Source of the DNA: a virus
Length of the DNA stretch: 27,351 nt
IMG/VR virus record: IMGVR_UViG_3300004461_001290
Span: 1-27,351 of that record
Direction: 5' to 3' (one strand)
Shown here: positions 12,001 to 17,776 of the stretch, piece by piece
Position numbering within the stretch: the stretch's first letter is position 1
How the letters are laid out: each line of letters starts with the position of its first letter
Notes under the pieces: model-generated
Database searches by the model: none
What the model saw: the letters and a program-made list of their open reading frames with translations, nothing else
Told to the model about the DNA's origin: nothing
Program-made: the position numbers and the translations under genes

Positions 12001-12050
12001 AATGCAGGCGTCTGCAGAATTGCTGGTAAAGTTTCTATAATTTTAGCCAT
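1..12050 (-). CDS. Giant virion/baseplate-tail structural protein with YHYH-type domain, C-terminus beyond window
   Basis: The frame is open from ATG at 12050 to the left edge without a stop (at least 4016 codons, over 400 kDa). It starts 3 bases after the gp6 stop, the place of gp7 in T4; T4 gp7 is about 1030 residues, so this is at most a positional analogue. The N-terminus begins MAKIIETLPAILQTPALKNF. Near residues 980-997 an aromatic segment reads PHTHPWEMLGFYDKPTWW, which I recall from large structural proteins encoded near gp6 in marine T4-like phages. Residues about 1170-1301 look like a YHYH domain: GWAFDGLPIYGPYG at 1200, a GHFVEDY stretch, then WHYV...FPFVIGG at 1287-1301. Around 2030 and 3870-3936 are GxGY motifs (GKGYTEP, GAGYSSA, GSGYSME). 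Residues about 3310-3460 are rich in Gly, Ser, Pro and Tyr. Likely role: baseplate periphery or fibre scaffold. That it is structural is well supported by position and composition; the exact role is inferred. Confidence 0.85.
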   Translation of the reverse strand, partial: MAKIIETLPAILQTPALKNFFEGTVEQLFSKANTIPLAGYIGNQTGEESGLAGSFIREYNADRQQYALSPVINTIDTVSGNSDSVIFYDEFVDTLKNYGAPVRDHNHLFASNYQTFLPPINIDKFLNYQEYFWSLTGPTEITIQPTGISDAIAIDKDIIGKKTYTPTGGKAFRSGMIVKFTGVNIIPGDAVVIDRKYVVQGVGTSIRLVDYEQSTSTAYGGSDLTKKDYILIEHGADSGTAWSRVNHWFHEDNFLDAGDSLPAKKYRAQRPILEFSKDLELFNHGGTYKGKVTVSSTSFNKNAIIGQSNVTVDTRLLVNGDTIVFPNESAIDRIKIWTVAGVGSSITLTSSVTIAENDVYSIDKGFNQLGKELILKGGDLEEVQRKARVNQDPLFNLYDDNKVALDNAGTYPQASFKGGKIFGYKVGAGANDTELGFPLSYSTYKTVSEITFTDFLKNDQYTYTSFGSSTVTVIKGDYYFKNGTNKYSSNFKSATAPSRQNVKTKYTITTTDFDDKRTIYNIGCVPVIKTSAPSGRDVIVRVNNAIQTAYTYNNRALQFTTFSLKKGDIVEIEANTTDGINFINNSRYEIPLSWKSNPLNTTITNIAEPEYLPHFKKYLEMQDDFTGSALGKNNFNSIAQDISKADLIVKTNDDLIHGAFLLDDQPHNLVDSFRFVGREYTKYKKRLIKEIDKYNNNFDLNKAGLFMESALETVLRNLKSFSVGKGVFDTSYVLPFGDNFTKETIIINDVARTEYTLTNYADLNTLENSLLIYHTRSSTKNNLLLVDEDYTIDNTNPIKITFTATALADFLLDDNIIAKFYDKDRDSAECPPTPSTMGLYPLFHPKIETDNSFQTPIKTLIGHDGSRTTLNGDKRDDVLLEFEIRLYNSALKSLRDADQHAKLSVHNIRPGAFRTSVKVSEYNDTLRNSFTNWTGSNKADHVVNEFYNETDKWTWNYKGTTDLPGHWRGWYEYYYDTVRPHTHPWEMLGFYDKPTWWETQYGTTYALSNTVMWSDLELGIIRLGNSENVTDDRYTTNNPYARSGLSNYYPINSSGVLKSPGEIVATGSSTLVSTYNNARTSNTNAITNSIVLTDQLTSSYDSNNTYITSGSLDNTYSIPVLVTYNTISKATENIPSNFIGVTVTGVPIVNPAKGSWKSEGVWNYNAVKNNETLTEGVYQITPASAGLDAWSTTAASPKVGWAFDGLPIYGPYGYSDASNVSSNVVAINSIFELKTGTRVSGPGGAHTGHFVEDYQANTALADTDGYVTNVYNLRYAYTVDSPSTKVWHYVANDNFPFVIGGVVNEGSDLTYKGKYYLGSTDITNNTDATVTIPTGTSSAITSTLTESVDKDTTLINNPWQLGDGAPVENAWKYSEDYPFAVAEAMLLQKPGKFASVFAQPLDVVIPKAESFKLVDKDTRAYFDFKSNADFKVHGVSIEDADDLQTNIGYTQFIYSWLKFQGLNITTDFVNKLQTVNVKLGHRLAGYTDKDTLILRTDQFSPTGTSGSLIIPAENIDLLIHNSPYKSRNFYSGVIIEKTVDGYKVKGYDKNFGYFNTLAPDTTKRTTQEEVAGTPANFTDWAPNVSYSTGVIVKYLDRFYQAPTLVPSADSFMSTLWTSLASLPQEGGVKATGFLDTTGEVKRVNYNTEFTSYQEVFQFLIDLGNYQEQQGFNFSNYDSSINEERGWIYACKQFLFFVAGGWETNNVLELSPLATKIVFEKDKEFISKINRVDRNQFALLDQFGKAITPQDCAILRTDNKIQIEAPEGTQIYGCMLFTQQMEHILILDNKTEFNDTIFDPVIGQKQNRLKVKGKKTANWQGKLLSEGYIIQGDELKPNLDNMAQTMGRYYELGFIPVEKQIYDTSRKVFGYQERDYLNNLDIDDDTQFEFYTGFLQGKGTANSIVKLAKSNSIVQGNINLYSEWAIKTGEFGDLENDQPIELKIDKVDVKQNPQLITLAFPEDTTGAIDRIDVLSPQHKYFTAPTLEISTPTVLTLAQGGSQATATAVVAGNGSLSTFTITNQGKGYTEPVTATVVAGNVVLSDSSLTFRTPTAESSRLSSPNVTGLLGSVTITDNFTSPANAISFNFSTASNIVAVASTITAHASLPNVTATTVKSEEVSGGSIVNRYKLVLTGKEFNLNDSDGSWANINITKGDYTTRQRHSVATVDNEATLGTGATTINDIVVKIDSTTLTPTTHYTYDAGSRNEISFVVSASSVPADIQRVDPNDSTGAVSTDTVFTGDVNIALPIALATENIELFDLSYPHLDVFVNGNKLLNTNYKRQFTSTTTQLTIHNVNELQGGSLKSGATILLVESGTIEFTSALKTDIAGAKVSIKTTTQDKIAIRTKSIQTFEITPDIKGDETILIDIDDQTRFLRKPIGVRESNLWPTTGKVDYTGVTDSKYLDIPNAGYVDERSVDYQTFSVPDISGLFGEGQRFQPDINETIHVGIAENRDFNVYKVKEVANTTVSFVEQEQGDVTTYLYKNGDSLFNYIDTNFIQGSDTGRYLDYHLIIKDGELSDKFVVWTNEELIENKQVRLKNLYPPVMIEKTISAIGPNTTAVLPITSISPAASGFATAEALTSQVPGANVILINTIPFTLEDGETVSFGHAEGSANCSLHANAFIISDLTATSFKIKETNQTGTSIQAVKDMAANTTLSNNENTAASLSYTYFGKTRITCGSNIDIGSNEVVKLNAKEYSGYYTTEAVNHNSFVITRKHIATSSTTTGNVLLPEIKITSTAHGITSGYAGKKIAVHNIDPRYYNVVYKVKSIPDANTIITSGVFPYDTQSISQNADNNPVLTTLDHDVVHLNNNAIKFNNTNSIDAMVQDFNFQQEIKRGFMVHEGSFAISIPMLNNLAIPGFNINPKQVIGKLPYLTNVQHNMMANPAAFQNGLNIGRNLNKTIHVDAGKIKSHVMPPVIGKIPYNIGTALTTGWKNTTPNKFSPAVTIPVIGGVPTSVIPNIITNPKAYIGSNELNIVNYADALKGQDALVDFGQYGKAYINGIGNYFGRQQNFKTNKLKQNWVRTRAQFVKQVDATGNNSARKVDNQTSTWKTGISKGTKVQIHPGYFLNGIQNTFAGGSREVDLNGQKHFIPENFLINMGSTATQGPNINTFVKIPNLLTPTGSGPAGSTGSTPPPATSTVAQGPGTNTGAVVINPSAMVTHTAKTPCGTDLPPVYVDPVPPTSNSNVSVPAGNTTVPTVPGNANVIVSTPIPCSFIKREKNQQSTNTGHVNDTWHYRFKCKGRVKVVFDMYSAADKFDFYQTTTKTTTGGRLLSTTASFSTIRKATNVEKQELLAPSIGASVGTTQPGRGGYNSYGSRAGGTGSSAYASSYQAGAAGNPYGKPGGPTGRSTATGNLTDFQAGGSGKVKYCGVLEFDFDPTMGEFVRLDVDKDSNVYRYYIEYPSDTDTGLASTSGVTPGGANLPANNGQVNYGSGNPGTKGGTGYQSPFVQPAGAPQTKVTHAGGISKYHISNKYTFQHNFGGFGNPSGSGFNYLPSVYRKKVKQTWQPSTPDNTPLGADRYVNTSFQRVSGGIIIPLSAPVPAPIEIAPRPIRGRSYDYYSSMQGNLDLLWNPSTQRFTSKFDTNKLDSMSGIGAGNIVSLVQYPGTPGYIPGTGFAPGVDQMAPPVEVDGRAFNSDDADFNTNPVLKFIPKKRIDGILRPAKPIYMPLSYPTPQCCLPTSDLGNLTPGDELIINGTRITIPGGGVDATMNAILCQAGNGYKATKSAKDKEPAIRITSCTNAPLTFKDGCRGGAYKEVLDFHVVRSFASGESRTNDAIVVPPSVGVVQGANNTSIGSVTSTYTRFLEDGTNVSASFGSVSSTEGKTFFNVSKQQTSGGDGYSVGDRLRAVGGTPVPSPHGGITEVCVGIQGAGYSSAANVKIYIGDGSTPGSGATVSGVNLNQDGQITSVNLSNRGSGYSMENPPKVRVIDLDPNSTATPATCTAKIGSGKGFPERVAKFEVISVVTADSLLHLNEGRPVGEIISVRVIDRGVYKIFPSDLTTGIPLEYD

Positions 12051-12053
12051 TTA

Positions 12054-15000
12054 TTATCTGTCCGCTCTTAATACTTGTTGGTTAATTTTATCTACTATTT
12101 CTATATCGTTTACTGAAGCCGTGCTTAAGAATAACTGATATGGTTCTGCTTTGACTTGGAATAAATCTCCAAATGCCCCGGAAGTATTTTTTGGAAGTAT
12201 AACAATACTGCCTATGTTACTGCCTAATCTTTGATGCACAAAACTTGATAATTCTGTAAAGTAAAAAGTCTCACCGTAGTCCCAATTCTTAACATCAAAG
12301 TATGTGTTAAATGCACTAATAATTTTTGACTTAATCTCATTATCACTCATTGTTGTTCCTGGTAGTTTAACTACTTTAAACTTTGCTTGGTTTGTTGCAT
12401 CTGCATCTGTTCCAAATAACAATTTAAATTCTGCACTCTTATAAACAATAGCATCACTGGCATTCTTAAACTCATCTAATTTCTTAAACTCTGTACCTAA
12501 TTCTGCACTTGTTGGTGGTAACGGATATGTTGTTCCCGGAACATTTTTATATTTTTTAATTTCAGTGCTGTATGACTCTGTTAAAACAAGCATTTCGACT
12601 ATGTTACTAATACTAGGATCAATTCTTACATCGTTAGGTGCAACATGTTTCCATTTTAAAACAACTTCGTCATCGCCTTGAAGTGCTGTATTTTGTCCTG
12701 ATGCTCTACCATTTCTCACAAAATAATCTTTTGATTCGTATGCGGCAATAACATTTGTATTTGTACTACTTTTAACTAGTTCATATACTTTTTCATTTGC
12801 TGTATCGTATAATATTATTCCTGAGAATAAGCCTGATACATTATTAAAACTATCTATGTATGTTGCATCTTTAAGTATAATTACTTTTTGCTCTGATATT
12901 TTAACTGGATCTGAATAACTTGTAGGTCCTACAGTATCTGAGCCTATATCAACTTTTATAACTGTTTCTTTTCTTAAATCTACAATAGCACCTGTTAGTG
13001 GCCTATCATAAGTATATCCATCGAAGTCTTTGTAGTATTCAAAGAATATTAAATCACCTGCACTAACAAAATCTTCAAACTGTAATGGTTCATTAGGAAC
13101 CTTATCACCGTCTGAGTCTACTGGCGATACTATAACTTTTCTAGCATCGGTATATCCATCATCATATTTTACAACGTCTGTTATTTCCCAAACTATATCT
13201 TTATCAAGTTTTCTTCTGTCTTGCTTGTATATAACATCAAATTTATCTTGGCTAATAGTACCAGTTCTATCTGTTACAAAAGTATGTCTCATAACTGTTG
13301 GCTTTAAATTACCATCCCAGTTAGTTACAGAAAGTGTTCCTTGGCCTGCGGCAATCTGTGTTGCATTTGCAGTATTTTTTATTCTACCCTGAACTGTGCC
13401 TGATGCTTTGTCTAATGTTGTTCCATTGGATTGTGCAATAAATACTTTTTCAGTTCCGTCTGTCATTTGGTCTCTGTATAAAACATTACCACCTGCATTA
13501 TAAATGTTACTGTTAAACGTTGCAGTAGTAAATGATATGTTTACATTGTTTGGCCAAAAGTTTAAAATGCCTGAACTATTGTTAAGTGTTGCTTTTTGGT
13601 AATTTGAATTTACTGTAAAAATTCCTGATTGCAACTTATCGTATGGTGCTGTTTGAATTGAGACTGCCTGTGCATCGACAAATAAATTACCTGTTGTTGC
13701 ATCGTCATTGCCACTTCTATAAATTCCTAAATTTGTTCTCCACTGTATTTCTACGTCATGGTATTTTGTATCTCTAGTTCTAAGAGGTATTTGAGGATTA
13801 CCATTTAACGGATCATAATACTGTCCTGTTTCGCTACTGATGTAAACATTGCCTTTACCATCTTGATAATCAGGATGCATACTCCAAGTAAATGTTTCTT
13901 TACCGCCTGGCTTAAAGTTTACTTTAGTTAAAATAATTTGATCTTTGCCTGCTGAGTTTGTTGTATCAGTTACTTTAATATTTGTAATATTATAAAACTT
14001 AAGATCCTTTTTACTTTGGATAATATATTTCTGTCCTCTGATTGTAACAGTATAACTGTAGTCTGCGCCAACGCCTGGATTATATACAAATTGTAATAAC
14101 CAACTAGCATCTAATCCTGTTTCTGATGTATCTTGATTGTATTGTGCATTCCAGGTTGCTGTTTTATTTAAATTGTTGTTAGTAACTACATACCAGTTAT
14201 CTAGTTCAGCATCATATCCTAAACCAAATGTTCTTCTGTTTTCTAATTCGTTTACAACTGCTGTTATTTCTGTTGGAGTAAATGTTCTTCTAATTGTTGA
14301 TACAAATTCATCTGCTCTCCAGCCATGTTGTATTCTTGCACTAAGTTTAATAGGACCAACTGATGTTGATACTCCACTTGACAAGCCGCCATTATTGTCT
14401 ATGCTAACAATTCTAACCCACTTGTACTGCGATACATCTGCTGGGTTTACAAACTTAAGATAGTTATTTGGTGCAAACATCTTAAATGCATTGTTATTAG
14501 TTAATAAGATGCTGTCTATTGTAGTTTTATCTTCTAGGAAGTAACCTGTTACACTATCGCTTACTACTGTAGGCAATGTCATCCATCTAATGTTTGCTCC
14601 GGTTAGTTCCCATTTTGTTTCGTCTTCGGTCTTCCATGACTTTCTAAATTTGTCATAACCAAAGTTTATAAGTTCTTGTTCTTTAAGCATTGCAGGTATC
14701 TGAACTGCTGTTGCTTCTAAAGGTGTAATACTATTACTAAGTTGTAATGTCTTACCTAAATTCTTAATTTCTGAGTACAATGCTCCGTCATTAGCAAATG
14801 TATCTACATTTTGATATGTTCCAGTTGGGTCATTAATATCAATGTATCTGCTATGACCTGCATGTGTTTTATTAATTGCTTTTAGTTTTGTAATGTTTGC
14901 ACTTTGACTAAATGGAAATACATTATAGTCTTGGGCACTTACCATTCTATTTTGAGTATAATATGTTTGTGGTGCTCTTTCTTTAATTGCTTCTAAGTCT

Positions 15001-16235
15001 TCTGCTCCTACACTATTGCCTACTGGATCTTTCAATGAGAATGTAATTGATAATGTATGGCTCTCACCTGTTTGTGCAACGTAAGGTATACTAACAGTTT
15101 GTAGCCTTGCATCGTCTGGGTAAATGGTATATGATTCTGCATCACTAACTCTATAATAAAATCTAAAGTTACCAAAAGGTATGTTACCAAAGTTACTGTC
15201 TGGGAATCTTATTCTTATTCCGTCATTGTCTAAGTTTTCAATTGAGTAAAGATTTCTTTGATCAAATGCAAGATTATTATAATATAATGTTTGCCCAACA
15301 GTATTTGGAATCTTTTTCCATTCGTTAATTACAACACCAGTGCTGTCAACTTCTTGCAAGAAACAATCTGTTTCATTAATGCCTGCAACTTCTATATCTA
15401 CTGATCTGTTTTCAACTGGTGTATCAAAGTTAAAATTAGCAACTTTAAAATCACCTTGCTTAAACATTAAGAAAAAGCCTGTTGAATTACTGCTAACACC
15501 TAATCCATCATTTTGATAAATTAAGTTAAAATTGTTTGTAGGATTTGGATGTCTTTCAAAATAAACATCATTATCTAAAAAGTCTGGATTAATTACTTCA
15601 AAGTTTCTATTAACACCAGATGTGCTTAAACCAAAGTCAAATGCTAATGTATTTGATATAGGTGTATTAATTTCGTAAAGTTCTGTATTAATGCCTGCTA
15701 CTTTGCCTGCCTTTGCAGGTTGTGAAAATCTATTGTAGGAAGCCATTGCAGAATTTAATATTGTTATAAACTGCTCGTATGCTTCTGGATTATTTGCATC
15801 ATCCCAGAAAACGTTTACATTATTAATGTCATTGCCTAAACTATCTTGTATTGGCTCAGTTGTTGATACTGCATCAACTTTCATTAATCCACTTGCTGGT
15901 AAGTTACGTTTAGGATTGTATCCTAACATTCTTGCAAGTTTAAATACTGAGTCTCTTCGCTCAGCAGTTTCTAAAAAGTTTTCTCTGGTATTAACATCCA
16001 TTCTGAATGCAAGTGACTGAGAAAGAAATGATAGCATTTCTATAATTGCTATGAATTCTGAACTTTCTATATAATCGTTAAATGTCTCTGGAAAATTTGT
16101 TCTAATGTATTCTATAAGGGACGCTCTGACAGTATCAAAATCGTAGGCTTGAAAATCTACTTCGCTAAATGCCTTGTATGCTATTTTCCAATCTTCTGCG
16201 GCAAATAGATTATTTTGTCTTGATATAAGTGCCAT
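12054..16235 (-). CDS. gp6: Baseplate wedge protein gp6, enlarged
   Basis: Encodes 1393 residues. gp6 forms the inner ring of wedges that holds the contractile-tail baseplate together. Residues 1-110 show the typical start, with FPETFNDYIESSEFIAIIEM near 48-67 and ENFLETAERRDSVFKLARML near 85-104 followed by GYNP. A second conserved block (IKERAPQTYYTQNRMVSAQDYNVFPF) lies at 417-442. The last 100 residues carry the gp6-type ending (NWDYGETFYFTEL, GSIVILP, FGDLFQV, VNDIEIV). T4 gp6 is about 660 residues, so roughly 700 residues appear to be inserted between the second block and the C-terminal part. The start lies 1 base after the gp25 stop and the end has two tandem TAA stops just before the giant gene, so the three are probably cotranscribed. 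Identity is confident; the role of the extra middle region is unknown. Confidence 0.92.
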   Translation of the reverse strand: MALISRQNNLFAAEDWKIAYKAFSEVDFQAYDFDTVRASLIEYIRTNFPETFNDYIESSEFIAIIEMLSFLSQSLAFRMDVNTRENFLETAERRDSVFKLARMLGYNPKRNLPASGLMKVDAVSTTEPIQDSLGNDINNVNVFWDDANNPEAYEQFITILNSAMASYNRFSQPAKAGKVAGINTELYEINTPISNTLAFDFGLSTSGVNRNFEVINPDFLDNDVYFERHPNPTNNFNLIYQNDGLGVSSNSTGFFLMFKQGDFKVANFNFDTPVENRSVDIEVAGINETDCFLQEVDSTGVVINEWKKIPNTVGQTLYYNNLAFDQRNLYSIENLDNDGIRIRFPDSNFGNIPFGNFRFYYRVSDAESYTIYPDDARLQTVSIPYVAQTGESHTLSITFSLKDPVGNSVGAEDLEAIKERAPQTYYTQNRMVSAQDYNVFPFSQSANITKLKAINKTHAGHSRYIDINDPTGTYQNVDTFANDGALYSEIKNLGKTLQLSNSITPLEATAVQIPAMLKEQELINFGYDKFRKSWKTEDETKWELTGANIRWMTLPTVVSDSVTGYFLEDKTTIDSILLTNNNAFKMFAPNNYLKFVNPADVSQYKWVRIVSIDNNGGLSSGVSTSVGPIKLSARIQHGWRADEFVSTIRRTFTPTEITAVVNELENRRTFGLGYDAELDNWYVVTNNNLNKTATWNAQYNQDTSETGLDASWLLQFVYNPGVGADYSYTVTIRGQKYIIQSKKDLKFYNITNIKVTDTTNSAGKDQIILTKVNFKPGGKETFTWSMHPDYQDGKGNVYISSETGQYYDPLNGNPQIPLRTRDTKYHDVEIQWRTNLGIYRSGNDDATTGNLFVDAQAVSIQTAPYDKLQSGIFTVNSNYQKATLNNSSGILNFWPNNVNISFTTATFNSNIYNAGGNVLYRDQMTDGTEKVFIAQSNGTTLDKASGTVQGRIKNTANATQIAAGQGTLSVTNWDGNLKPTVMRHTFVTDRTGTISQDKFDVIYKQDRRKLDKDIVWEITDVVKYDDGYTDARKVIVSPVDSDGDKVPNEPLQFEDFVSAGDLIFFEYYKDFDGYTYDRPLTGAIVDLRKETVIKVDIGSDTVGPTSYSDPVKISEQKVIILKDATYIDSFNNVSGLFSGIILYDTANEKVYELVKSSTNTNVIAAYESKDYFVRNGRASGQNTALQGDDEVVLKWKHVAPNDVRIDPSISNIVEMLVLTESYSTEIKKYKNVPGTTYPLPPTSAELGTEFKKLDEFKNASDAIVYKSAEFKLLFGTDADATNQAKFKVVKLPGTTMSDNEIKSKIISAFNTYFDVKNWDYGETFYFTELSSFVHQRLGSNIGSIVILPKNTSGAFGDLFQVKAEPYQLFLSTASVNDIEIVDKINQQVLRADR

Positions 16236-16236
16236 A

Positions 16237-16605
16237 TTATACTAACTCCTCGTTTATAAATTCTAAGTAAAGTGTGTCTGAAGTTCGTAGCACATTAAAT
16301 GAAATATCAACTTCACACCTTACAGTATGATCTTCTACTAACATTCTAATGTCATCAAGTCTAACTCTGCTATCAGTTTCTATAATTCTTTCTATATCTT
16401 CTCTAACATCACTTTCTGTCATGGCATCCATTGGATTCATAATTATATCATGTATCATACTTCCGAAGTTAGGCCTCATGAATCGCTCACCACGTCTTGT
16501 GTAAAAATGGTTAAGTAAGTCTCTCTTAATTAACTCCTCATCACTCAAGGTAAACGGCGCCTTATTCTTATCGACTGTATTGAATCCTCTAAATATTGTT
16601 GCCAT
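16237..16605 (-). CDS. gp25: Baseplate wedge protein gp25
   Basis: Encodes 122 residues, close to T4 gp25 (132). gp25 is a small wedge protein that links the gp6 ring to the sheath and shares its fold with the GpW/gp25 family of contractile injection systems. The start MATIFRGFNT matches the family start I recall. It is chosen over an in-frame ATG 21 bases upstream (16626), which would add MILINTS and place the late-promoter motif inside the gene. The conserved core ELIKRDLLNHFYTRRGERFM followed by RPNFGS lies at residues 24-49. No clear Shine-Dalgarno sequence precedes either start, and the late-promoter motif ends only 5 bases before the chosen ATG. First gene of the leftward gp25-gp6-giant operon. 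Confidence 0.93.
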   Translation of the reverse strand: MATIFRGFNTVDKNKAPFTLSDEELIKRDLLNHFYTRRGERFMRPNFGSMIHDIIMNPMDAMTESDVREDIERIIETDSRVRLDDIRMLVEDHTVRCEVDISFNVLRTSDTLYLEFINEELV

Positions 16606-16610
16606 ACTAG

Positions 16611-16618
16611 TATTTATC
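16611..16618 (-). promoter_or_regulatory. T4-type late promoter motif for gp25-gp6-giant gene
   Basis: The minus strand reads GATAAATA followed by CTAGT and the gp25 ATG. It differs from the T4 late consensus TATAAATA at one base and the same octamer occurs before the gp48/54-like gene. A late promoter is needed here because the genes immediately upstream are on the opposite strand. The 5-base gap to the ATG would put the transcription start at or near the start codon. Confidence 0.6.
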
Positions 16619-16663
16619 AAAATCATTAAAAGAAGTTTTAATAAAGATGTATGCCAGAATTAC

Positions 16664-16691
16664 TTGCTTTAAACAGCAAAAATAGTAAATA
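16664..16691 (+). promoter_or_regulatory. Possible promoter of the plus-strand lipase cassette
   Basis: TTGCTT (16664-16669), a 16-base spacer and TAAATA (16686-16691) resemble a weak sigma70 promoter 30 bases before the first cassette gene. The same stretch contains AGTAAATA, two mismatches from the GATAAATA late motif used nearby, so it could instead be a degenerate late promoter. It is the only plausible control signal seen in the 16606-16721 divergent gap. Confidence 0.3.
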
Positions 16692-16721
16692 TTATTTTTA
16701 ATTAACAACATTGGGGATACA

Positions 16722-16976
16722 ATGTACAACATTCAAAAAGAGTTCGATAAAATTTGGTCAAGAGCCAGAGATGCTAATAAAACAGCAGGTATGGAACGAT
16801 TTCGTAAGATCGAAGAAGCAAAAGGTTCCAAATTTAAAACATATGGCATTTACGATGTAAAGTCACATAAGTATGTAACCTTTGATAGTATTAACTTTGC
16901 TGGAAACTATAGGTATGATAAGAATACAAAGCCTAGAGAACTTGCAGATATGGAGTCGCTTATCAGCAATGCCTAA
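16722..16976 (+). CDS. Small hypothetical protein, first gene of inverted cassette
   Basis: Encodes 84 residues that I do not recognise. The start ATG is preceded by TTGGGGATACA, a usable Shine-Dalgarno sequence (GGGGA) about 5 bases away. The protein is charged and soluble: an N-terminal helix-like half rich in Lys, Arg and Glu (IQKEFDKIWSRARDANKTAG), then a probably beta-rich half with several Tyr residues (YGIYDVKSHKYVTF, GNYRYDK). There is no signal peptide or membrane segment. Its last 8 bases overlap the start of the lipase gene, so the two are probably translated together. Function unknown. Confidence 0.75.
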   Translation: MYNIQKEFDKIWSRARDANKTAGMERFRKIEEAKGSKFKTYGIYDVKSHKYVTFDSINFAGNYRYDKNTKPRELADMESLISNA

Positions 16977-17604
16977 TGTAATTTACATACACGGTGCTAA
17001 TGCTGATTCGGATTCATTTAATTATTACAAACTAAAACTACCAGAGCATGAATCTATTGCTCCAAACTACGATATGTCAGAAGATCCTTTTGATCTTGTG
17101 ATGTCTTTTCAGCGACAAAAAGAAAAAGCATTCGGAAACGAACCTGTAATTATTGTTGGTCATAGTTTTGGAGGAATACTAGGCTCTTGGTATGCAAGTG
17201 TAAATCCAGGCATAGTATCACACTTGATTACTATTGCTACACCATGGGAGGGTACTCCTGTTGCAAGAATATTTGGTTACTTTTGGCGCAATGCTGATGT
17301 TTTTAAAAACAACATGCCAGGTGCTGTTGTTTTAAGTATGTTGCAAGAAAAAACGTTCGAGGGTCCACATACTAATATTATTTGTACTCGAGGAGCAAAT
17401 CCAGTTGCAGGTATAGGTGGTAAAGCAAACGACGGTATGATATCGTGTGATAGTCAGGGTGCTACGCCAGTAGGATTCAAAAACACTCAAACACACCATA
17501 TAGAAGCAGGACACAGCGGTGTTCTGTTAAATAATAATGTAACAGAATTGTTACAAATGATAATGATAGGTGAGACAGATGAAAGATTGGTCGACACTGA
17601 ATGA
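16969..17604 (+). CDS. Alpha/beta-hydrolase, lipase/esterase-like
   Basis: Encodes 211 residues from the ATG at 16969. An upstream in-frame ATG at 16882 would overlap most of the preceding gene and add 29 residues before the first core strand. From the chosen start the protein opens directly on a core strand and oxyanion-type loop, VIYIHGANADS (residues 4-14). The nucleophile elbow is VGHSFGG with Ser66. HLITIATPWEGT (85-96) matches the TPxxGT element of lipases. A candidate acid is Asp155 in AND-GM and a candidate base is His182 in EAGHSGVLL, giving a complete Ser-Asp-His triad in the order expected for bacterial lipases/PGAP1-like hydrolases. No signal peptide or membrane helix is seen. The substrate is unknown: a host lipid, a cell-surface ester or a thioester are all possible. 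It lies between gp5 and gp25 but on the opposite strand to them. Confidence 0.88.
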   Translation: MPNVIYIHGANADSDSFNYYKLKLPEHESIAPNYDMSEDPFDLVMSFQRQKEKAFGNEPVIIVGHSFGGILGSWYASVNPGIVSHLITIATPWEGTPVARIFGYFWRNADVFKNNMPGAVVLSMLQEKTFEGPHTNIICTRGANPVAGIGGKANDGMISCDSQGATPVGFKNTQTHHIEAGHSGVLLNNNVTELLQMIMIGETDERLVDTE

Positions 17605-17776
17605 CACTCTAGAAGAAATACTTCGACGAGAGTTAATAGAACAAAAACAGCAAAATGATTCTTTGATGGCTCGTATAGAACTGTTAGAAGGTCTTGTCAA
17701 AGACGAACAAGAACAAAAGTATAATGCTTATAAAAGAATCGGTGAGTTAATTAAAGAAACTAACCAACCCGGTTAA
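17579..17776 (+). CDS. Small coiled-coil protein of unknown function
   Basis: Encodes 65 residues from ATG 17579, preceded at good spacing by AGGTGAG (17568-17574). A GTG at 17570 is in frame but lies inside that Shine-Dalgarno sequence. Nearly the whole protein is predicted helical by eye, with leucine/isoleucine heptad-like spacing and many Glu, Lys and Gln (LEEILRRELIEQKQQNDSLM, then IELLEGLV). No membrane segment or signal peptide. It overlaps the end of the lipase gene by 26 bases and the end of the convergent gp5 gene by 17 bases. Function unknown; oligomerisation with or regulation of the lipase is only a possibility. Confidence 0.7.
   Translation: MKDWSTLNDTLEEILRRELIEQKQQNDSLMARIELLEGLVKDEQEQKYNAYKRIGELIKETNQPG

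Noticed and set aside
14137-14463. 108-codon plus-strand frame antisense to gp6
   Set aside because: Shadow of the gp6 frame; hydrophobic composition comes from complementing hydrophilic codons.
16606-16721. RNA gene or tRNA in the divergent gap
   Set aside because: No cloverleaf or strong stem is visible; the gap is explained by two opposing promoter-like motifs.
16882-16968. Upstream start for the hydrolase
   Set aside because: It would overlap most of the preceding gene in another frame and place 29 unrelated residues before the first strand of the hydrolase fold.
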